From NCBI GenBank assembly GCA_050015495.1, contig JBEKBH010000013.1, forward strand, positions 1 to 64,000: a stretch of DNA of 64,000 nucleotides, read 5' to 3'. The notes beneath the pieces are model-generated. The model was not told the origin of the DNA. It ran no database searches and worked only from the letters and a program-made list of their open reading frames with translations. The position numbers and the translations under genes were made by a program. Within the stretch, counting starts at the first letter, position 1, and each line of letters starts with the position of its first letter. Origin of the DNA: Palsa-1439 sp050015495. Its GTDB lineage: Bacteria; Verrucomicrobiota; Verrucomicrobiia; Palsa-1439. Of the stretch, positions 58,999 to 64,000 are shown in pieces.

Positions 58999-59889
58999 AT
59001 GTTGAACAAGGTATTCGCGGGGTTGGTGATCGCGTTTTGGACGGCGATGATGACGGCACTGGTGCGTGTCGAAGTCTTCCCGCAGCCCACGGTCATCGAG
59101 ACGTTTTCGACCGAACGGGTCATGCGGAAGGTGTTTTCCAACCCCGAACCCCTGAGCTTGGACGTGTATTACAACACCAGCAATCACATCGGTCGTTGCA
59201 CGGTCGCGATCCAGCCACAAATGAGTGACAAATCTGGCGACGAACCCGGCGCGGGGCAAACGGTGGTCGGGTACAGGGTCACCAGCGACCTGAAAGTCAG
59301 GCTGTCGGCATTCGGAATGCCGTCGCGGCTGACGTTGATTGGCGAAAGCCTGTTCAGTAAGAAGCTGGAACTGGAACACTTTCGGTTTAGCACGGTCATC
59401 GGCGAAGGTCGCGGAGGCGCCAGTGGCTGGGGAGACGGTCGCGTGAATGTTATTGGAGACGATCATGCCAAAACGGTGCAGGTGGCGTTTGATTTTGGCG
59501 ACTTCCACGATGAGCGTCTGTTTGACTTCGATCAGGTCAAGGGCGCGGGCTTTGCCAACACGTTCGGACTGCCAGGGATGGCCAACTTCAGCTTCCTCGG
59601 GGGTGGTGGACTTCCGAGTGGTCTCGGTGCGTCTTCGGACGGGGGCGCTCACGCGCAGCCCGTGACGACCACGTCCCTCGATCGCCTGGAAATCGCCGGC
59701 AAACTGCAGCGCGTGTACCTCGTGGATTCCAAGATCGACGACCAGATGTGGACGAAGATCTGGGTGGACGAGTCCGGTCAGGTACTCAAGGTGGTTACCT
59801 CGATGGGACTGGAGATGCGAAGCGATGTGGCGCTGGGACTGGGTGAAGATCCGAATCGGATGGTTCGCAGAAGGGACGGTGGGCGCTAA
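58999..59889 (+). CDS. Unknown membrane-anchored protein of the LysM-ABC operon
   Basis: 296 residues; GAGAAGG lies before ATG 58999. One N-terminal helix (VFAGLVIAFWTAMMTALV) and an extracytoplasmic domain I do not recognise. It has paired patterns such as DVYYNTSNHIGRCTVAIQPQ and MWTKIWVDESGQVLKVVTSMG, which resemble lipid-carrier or outer-membrane-lipoprotein sorting folds only vaguely. It is 32 bp after the LysM gene and 3 bp before the ABC ATPase, so it is probably a partner of that transporter. Confidence 0.8.
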   Translation: MLNKVFAGLVIAFWTAMMTALVRVEVFPQPTVIETFSTERVMRKVFSNPEPLSLDVYYNTSNHIGRCTVAIQPQMSDKSGDEPGAGQTVVGYRVTSDLKVRLSAFGMPSRLTLIGESLFSKKLELEHFRFSTVIGEGRGGASGWGDGRVNVIGDDHAKTVQVAFDFGDFHDERLFDFDQVKGAGFANTFGLPGMANFSFLGGGGLPSGLGASSDGGAHAQPVTTTSLDRLEIAGKLQRVYLVDSKIDDQMWTKIWVDESGQVLKVVTSMGLEMRSDVALGLGEDPNRMVRRRDGGR

Positions 59890-59892
59890 ATC

Positions 59893-60636
59893 ATGATCCG
59901 CACCGAACACCTCACGAAACGGTACGGCGGGCTGGTCGCCGTCAACGACCTCAACCTCGATATCCCGCAGGGGCAATTCTTCGCGTTCCTCGGACCGAAC
60001 GGCGCGGGGAAGACAACCACCATCAAGCTTCTGGCAGGATTGCTCAAGCCCACCTCGGGTCGGGCGTTTATCGGGGGCTATGATATTCAGTTGGATCCGG
60101 TCGACGCCCGCAAGATCATCAGCTACGTGCCGGACATGCCCTTTCTCTATGACAAACTGGAGCCGATGGAATTCATGTTGTTTGTCGGCCAGCTCTATGG
60201 AATGGAACGGGCCGAACTCGTGCGGGCCAGCGACGAGTTATTTGACGTATTCGGGCTGGACGAGGTCCGCACCCAGCCGATCGAAGACCTGTCCCTCGGC
60301 ACGCGACAACGCCTGGTCATTGCCTCCGCGCTGTTGCACCAACCCAGGGTGATCATCATCGACGAGCCGATGGTTGGCTTTGACCCGCGGAGTGCGCGCG
60401 TGGTGAAGAATGTTCTCAAGGAACGGTCGCGCGCCGGTGTGACCGTCTTTCTTTCCACGCATATTTTGCCTCTCGCCGAGGAGCTGGCCGATCAGGTGGG
60501 TATTTTGAACCGCGGCAAGCTGATTGCCGTGGGAACAATCGACGAACTCCGCGAGCTGAGCGGTGAACAGGGCGAACTCGAAAACACGTTTCTCGCGCTG
60601 ACACGCGAAGAGGAGCGAGCGGTCGAACTACCATGA
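59893..60636 (+). CDS. ABC transporter ATP-binding protein
   Basis: 247 residues. Walker A is GPNGAGKT (34-41), the signature is LSLGTRQR (a looser LSGGQ), Walker B is VIIIDEP, and the switch His is in STHILPL. It resembles ABC-2 type exporters of the CcmA/NatA group. It overlaps the permease gene by 4 bp (ATGA), so the two are translationally coupled. It starts 3 bp after the unknown anchored protein. Confidence 0.94.
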   Translation: MIRTEHLTKRYGGLVAVNDLNLDIPQGQFFAFLGPNGAGKTTTIKLLAGLLKPTSGRAFIGGYDIQLDPVDARKIISYVPDMPFLYDKLEPMEFMLFVGQLYGMERAELVRASDELFDVFGLDEVRTQPIEDLSLGTRQRLVIASALLHQPRVIIIDEPMVGFDPRSARVVKNVLKERSRAGVTVFLSTHILPLAEELADQVGILNRGKLIAVGTIDELRELSGEQGELENTFLALTREEERAVELP

Positions 60637-62372
60637 ACGCCCTGAAGTTTTTCCGATTGCTGATCGCGATCAACCTGCGGATTGTCCGCCGCAACATCCT
60701 CGCGCTACGGGAGAAATCGCTCCTGATGGTGTCGGTGATCGCCGTGTTCGTGATCGGCTATTGGTTCGCGGGTTACACGATTTTCTACATGGGGTTCCGC
60801 CATCTGGCGGAAGTGCCGGGTCTGCAGGTGATCGTGCTCGACCGGATGCTCTACCTGTTTTTCGCCTTCCTGTTCCTGATGTTGATGTTCTCCAACATGA
60901 TCATTGGCTACTCGACGCTGTTCAAGAGTCAGGAAACCCAGTGGATGCTCACGCTTCCCGTCCGCAGTCTGGACGTGTTCCGCTGGAAACTCATGGAGAC
61001 GACCCTGCTGGCGAGTTGGGCGTTCCTGTTTCTGTCGGCCCCATTGATGGCCGCCTACGGGAATGCCCGGCACGTGTCGCCGGGCTTCTATCTGAAGGTC
61101 TTCCTGCTGTTTGTGCCGTTCACCGTCATCCCGGCGGCGATCGGGTCGATCGCGATCCTGATCGTCACCCGCTACCTGCATCGGCGGGTCTTCAAGTGGG
61201 CGCTGTTCGGCGCCAGCGCCGTGGGCATCGCCGCTGGCATCACGTTCTTGAAGCCCATGCAGGCCGAACAACTGGAGCAGGCGCAAATGGTGGCATCGCT
61301 CACGCAATTGCTGCACAACAGCAACATCACCCTGCAACCGATGTTGCCGAGCTACTGGGTCGCGTCGAGCATGATCGCCTGGGGTGAAGGCTGGTCGGGG
61401 AAGGGCCTGTTCTATTTTCTCGTTCTCCTCAGCAACGCCATGATGGCCACCCTCGTGTGCGTGACCATCAGCCGTCGGTTGTTCTACGAGGGTTGGTCGC
61501 GCAACCACACCCAGGGCGAGTTTCAGCTGGGCGTCCCGCTTCTGGACAAACCCATCAACCTCCCCCGCGCGGCCCTCGCCGACCGCATCGTCAACCTCTG
61601 GCCCCGCATGCATCACGCCACCCGCGCCCTGGTCATCAAGGACATCCGCGTCTTCTGGCGCGACACCTCCCAGTGGAGCCAGTTCGTCATCTTCTTCGGC
61701 CTGCTCGGCCTCTACGTCCTCAACCTCCGCAGCGTCGCCAACGATTGGAGCAACGAATACTGGGCCAGCTTCGTCTGCTTCCTCAACCTCGGCGCCTCGA
61801 GCATGACCCTCGCCACTCTCACGACCCGTTTCGTCTTCCCCCAGTTCAGCCTCGAAGGCAAACGCCTCTGGATCGTCGGCATGGTCCCCAACGGTCTCAA
61901 ACACGTCCTCCTCGAAAAATTCTGGCTCAGCAGCGTCTCCTCCGCCGCCATTACGCTCTGCCTCATGCTCACCTCCAGTTGCATGCTCCGCATACCCGGC
62001 TGGCTCACCCTCCTGTTCGCTTCCACGGTCATCGTCATGAGCTTCGCCCTCTGCGGCATCGCCGTCGGCATCGGCGCCCTCTTCCCGAACTTCTCCTCCG
62101 CCTCCACCGCCCACCGCGACGACAACCCCGCCCGCATCGTCTCCGGCTTCGGCGGCACCTTCTGCTTCCTCCTCAGCCTCGTCTACATCGTCCTCGTCAT
62201 CGGCTCCGAAGTCCTCCCCATGTACCAGAGCTTCGCCACCAACGGATTCACCGACCGCGGCCAACCCTGGGCCGTCGTCCTCTCCTGGATCTTCGTCGCC
62301 CTCCTCAGCCTCGCCGCCACCACCATCCCCATGTCCCTCGCCCTTAAAAAAGTCGACAACCTCGAAATCTAA
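60633..62372 (+). CDS. ABC transporter permease (ABC-2-like exporter)
   Basis: 579 residues with about twelve hydrophobic segments (for example AVFVIGYWFAGYTIFYMGF, LYLFFAFLFLMLMFSNMI and FLLSLVYIVLVIGSEV). It pairs with the upstream ATPase. The substrate is unknown; the neighbouring LysM lipoprotein suggests an envelope-related export. Codon use changes within the gene: up to about 61540 third positions are mixed C/G, and after it they are almost all C, with Leu as CTC. This may mark a chimera. Confidence 0.88.
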   Translation: MNALKFFRLLIAINLRIVRRNILALREKSLLMVSVIAVFVIGYWFAGYTIFYMGFRHLAEVPGLQVIVLDRMLYLFFAFLFLMLMFSNMIIGYSTLFKSQETQWMLTLPVRSLDVFRWKLMETTLLASWAFLFLSAPLMAAYGNARHVSPGFYLKVFLLFVPFTVIPAAIGSIAILIVTRYLHRRVFKWALFGASAVGIAAGITFLKPMQAEQLEQAQMVASLTQLLHNSNITLQPMLPSYWVASSMIAWGEGWSGKGLFYFLVLLSNAMMATLVCVTISRRLFYEGWSRNHTQGEFQLGVPLLDKPINLPRAALADRIVNLWPRMHHATRALVIKDIRVFWRDTSQWSQFVIFFGLLGLYVLNLRSVANDWSNEYWASFVCFLNLGASSMTLATLTTRFVFPQFSLEGKRLWIVGMVPNGLKHVLLEKFWLSSVSSAAITLCLMLTSSCMLRIPGWLTLLFASTVIVMSFALCGIAVGIGALFPNFSSASTAHRDDNPARIVSGFGGTFCFLLSLVYIVLVIGSEVLPMYQSFATNGFTDRGQPWAVVLSWIFVALLSLAATTIPMSLALKKVDNLEI

Positions 62373-62475
62373 ACCCGCCTCACCGCTCCGCCGCGGCATA
62401 AGCCCAATCGCAGAACCCCCCATGGGGTAAACACCCCATAGCGAAAAATCGCCCCATTCCCCATTCTCCCCCGGA

Positions 62476-62754
62476 TTGAAGACGAACCGATGTCTCAACG
62501 ATGCCACACCTCCACCCTCCGCCCCCACTACAACGGACTCGGAGTGCCAGAGGCCGACCGACGAACCGGTCGCTAATCAGAGCCGTCTCCCCGATCCGGA
62601 AAAATGTCGGACAAGGTATCGGGGCAAAGCTCTCGATCTTTCGCATTGCCTGGTCGAAGACCCGGACAGTTGCGGGTATATCGCAAATTTCGGATCGAGC
62701 CTCATCTGTCTTCATCCGGACCGGCGGAGCTTCGAGAACGCGGGCTCGCCATGA
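62476..62754 (+). CDS. Small Cys-rich protein, first of two overlapping paralogues
   Basis: 92 residues if the TTG at 62476 is used; no better in-frame start exists. Residues 38-86 match the next gene: LPDPEKCRTRYRG, DLSHC, SCGYI, FGSSLICLHPDRRSF, with four Cys and one His in the same register. At the place where the second gene has its ATG, this one has CCG, so it may have lost its original start. Its stop overlaps the second gene by ATGA. Family not recognised. Confidence 0.6.
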   Translation: MKTNRCLNDATPPPSAPTTTDSECQRPTDEPVANQSRLPDPEKCRTRYRGKALDLSHCLVEDPDSCGYIANFGSSLICLHPDRRSFENAGSP

Positions 62755-62960
62755 CCAACGTCCCGCTCAGCGATCAATTCCGTCTACCGAATCCGGAACA
62801 ATGCCGGACGAGGTATCTCGGGGGGTATCTCTCCTTCTCAGATTGTCAGGTGAACGGCCCACACCATTGCGAGCATGCACTACGCTTCGGCAATAGCCTC
62901 CTTTGCATCCATCCCGATCGGCGGAACTTTGCGACGACACCGGATCCGCCGTCCCGTTGA
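62751..62960 (+). CDS. Small Cys-rich protein, second of two overlapping paralogues
   Basis: 69 residues from ATG 62751, inside the stop region of the first paralogue (ATGA). Four conserved Cys: CRTRYLG, FSDCQVN, HCEHA, LLCIHPDRRNF. The C-x13-C-x8-C-x12-C type spacing with the final HPDRRxF is the same in the two copies. It may bind zinc. No signal peptide. It follows the ABC permease by about 380 bp. Confidence 0.68.
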   Translation: MTNVPLSDQFRLPNPEQCRTRYLGGYLSFSDCQVNGPHHCEHALRFGNSLLCIHPDRRNFATTPDPPSR

Positions 62961-63448
62961 CCGTTGCGCGCTGATCCGTACGCGCTCCCCGTCGTTCCCG
63001 CCTCGTGTCTCCTCGCCCCTTGAGGGAGAGGATTAAGGTGAGGGGTACCGCCGCCCCCGCCCGCAATTGTAGCCGCGGAGCCGAGTCGGACGAGACGCGA
63101 CCCCGTAGTATCCTTGGTCGCAGACAGGCCGCGTCGTTGCGGCACCCACCGGGCAGTATGAACGGGAGCGGATACTGTCAACGGAAGCGGCAAGCCTCGG
63201 CGAAGACGAAAGTTTTGGCGTAAGCGGCTCACCGAGTACGTCTAGTCTGATGGGCTGGATTGTGCACCTATGGCGGCGTGGTTACATCCGAAAATAGTTT
63301 GGTTCGCCGATGTGGGACTCCCGAGCAGCAGCAACGATTGCGTACGCGCTTTCACCAAAGTATTGCAAAACAACCTTCCGCCGGGTTCAGTCGCGTTGCC
63401 AGGCTTGACTGGCGCTTCGAGTTAGGGCGTGTTGCGGAAATGTCCAAC
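62961..63448. other. Intergenic stretch with a dispersed repeat only
   Basis: 488 bp between the Cys-rich pair and the last gene. It contains the repeat copy at 63011-63045. Remaining frames are short, without ribosome binding sites or known motifs. Confidence 0.5.
63011..63045. repeat. Partial copy of the dispersed GGTGAGGG repeat
   Basis: Positions 63024-63045 are identical, over 22 bases, to 35859-35880 of the palindrome upstream of mscS. The left half is shorter (CCTCGCCCCTTGAGGGAGAGG) and forms a small hairpin. Confidence 0.8.
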
Positions 63449-63952
63449 TCACCCGAGCAGCACTGCCCACCACCCAGGCTCCGAGCGTCGGCGTCTCCTC
63501 CGCACATCGCGAGTCAGCGGCGGAATCCAGCACTCTAGCTCCCTCTCAAACTCGTCGGTGATTTTGTTGAGCTCCTCCGTTTGTTTAGCGACCCCGATTT
63601 TCTCAGCGCACCCCCTCACATGGCCGAAAAGCTCCGTTCCAATCATGAACTCCTTGGTGGCCAAAAGGGCGATGAAGTCGTTAAATTCCGTCTGCACTTT
63701 GTCCACATCGCGCAGCTCCGGATCGCTCCTCAGCATCCAAGCCTTCTTCATGTGGCACGTGCCGAGCTTCTCGAGAACCTCAATCAAGGCTTCGTATCGA
63801 AGTCTTCGCAACTCCGAATCGAGTTCCTCCCTGCGCTTGATCCTTTCCTTCCATGCCAGTAAGAGAACAATCGACAGGAAGGTAATCAGAAGCGAGCCAA
63901 GAACTTCGAGGACGGCCTTCAGGACTTCAATTCGAGCGTCGCAAGGGTCCAT
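63449..63952 (-). CDS. Unknown membrane-anchored helical protein
   Basis: 167 residues from ATG 63952. A membrane helix near the start (about 13-34, VLEVLGSLLITFLSIVLLLA) is followed by a charged, helical region (ERIKRREELDSELRRLRYEA) and an Arg-rich end (RDVRRRRRRSEPGWW). No family recognised. Codon use looks coding and the body is consistent with a small signalling or scaffold protein, but nothing more can be said. Confidence 0.6.
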   Translation of the reverse strand: MDPCDARIEVLKAVLEVLGSLLITFLSIVLLLAWKERIKRREELDSELRRLRYEALIEVLEKLGTCHMKKAWMLRSDPELRDVDKVQTEFNDFIALLATKEFMIGTELFGHVRGCAEKIGVAKQTEELNKITDEFERELECWIPPLTRDVRRRRRRSEPGWWAVLLG

Positions 63953-64000
63953 ACATCACCGTGGCTCGATTATGCCAGAGGGGGGAAATGATGTCGAGCG

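Noticed and set aside
60705..62528. A 607-codon minus-strand frame rich in Gly, Glu and Ala
   Set aside because: Antisense shadow of the ABC permease; the low-complexity acidic composition comes from reading C-rich codons backwards.

Overview
The window is high-GC bacterial DNA. Its gene content suggests a free-living Gram-negative member of the PVC group, most likely Verrucomicrobiota. That placement is an inference from gene style, not from a marker-gene tree: an ExbB/ExbD operon ending in a secreted squalene-cyclase-fold protein, several TPR-rich envelope proteins, a tandem nucleoside diphosphate kinase, small zinc-ribbon proteins, and very large secreted proteins with protease, NHL and PKD domains.

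Layout. 1-3900: a truncated gene at the left edge, tRNA-Lys, malQ, bcp, nth and a 7Fe ferredoxin. 3917-10100 (minus): one compact envelope operon in the order ExbB, ExbD, ExbD, a roughly 1000-residue TPR protein, and a toroid protein whose N-terminus looks like TonB. 10234-12997: pnp, rpsO and tRNA-Ala. 13147-18213 (minus): two polytopic GT-C-like membrane proteins with nearly the same C-terminal TPR array. 18329-21794: typA and mmsA. 21849-25710 (minus): a stress/detoxification run (two SDRs, OsmC, YceI, a methyltransferase, 3-methyladenine glycosylase). 25933-29939: a secreted coiled-coil protein built from 148-residue repeats, slyD, and a SanA-like protein.

30380-34779 is accessory in character: an XRE regulator, a secreted Cys/Gly-repeat protein and a secreted glycosidase-like protein whose catalytic part has lower GC. 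Next come mscS, a cupin, gdhA and an alpha/beta hydrolase. A small low-GC patch (38738-39977) holds a RelE-type toxin-antitoxin pair and a protein with an Rx4H, HEPN-like motif. 40053-46698 is mostly metabolic: icd, an SMP-30 protein, a YchF paralogue that has lost GTPase motifs, an aminotransferase and a double-domain NDK. 46784-48185 carries two copies of a DUF5679-type zinc ribbon, one degenerate.

48437-57520 (minus) has an unknown membrane protein and a 2756-residue S53-protease/NHL/PKD protein. 58115-62372 (plus) is an operon of a LysM lipoprotein, an unknown anchored protein and a two-gene ABC transporter. It is followed by two overlapping small Cys-rich paralogues and a last membrane-anchored unknown. 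The strongest candidates for something undescribed are the TonB-like toroid operon, the HEPN-like/TA patch, the Cys-ladder repeat protein and the tandem Cys-rich micro-proteins.
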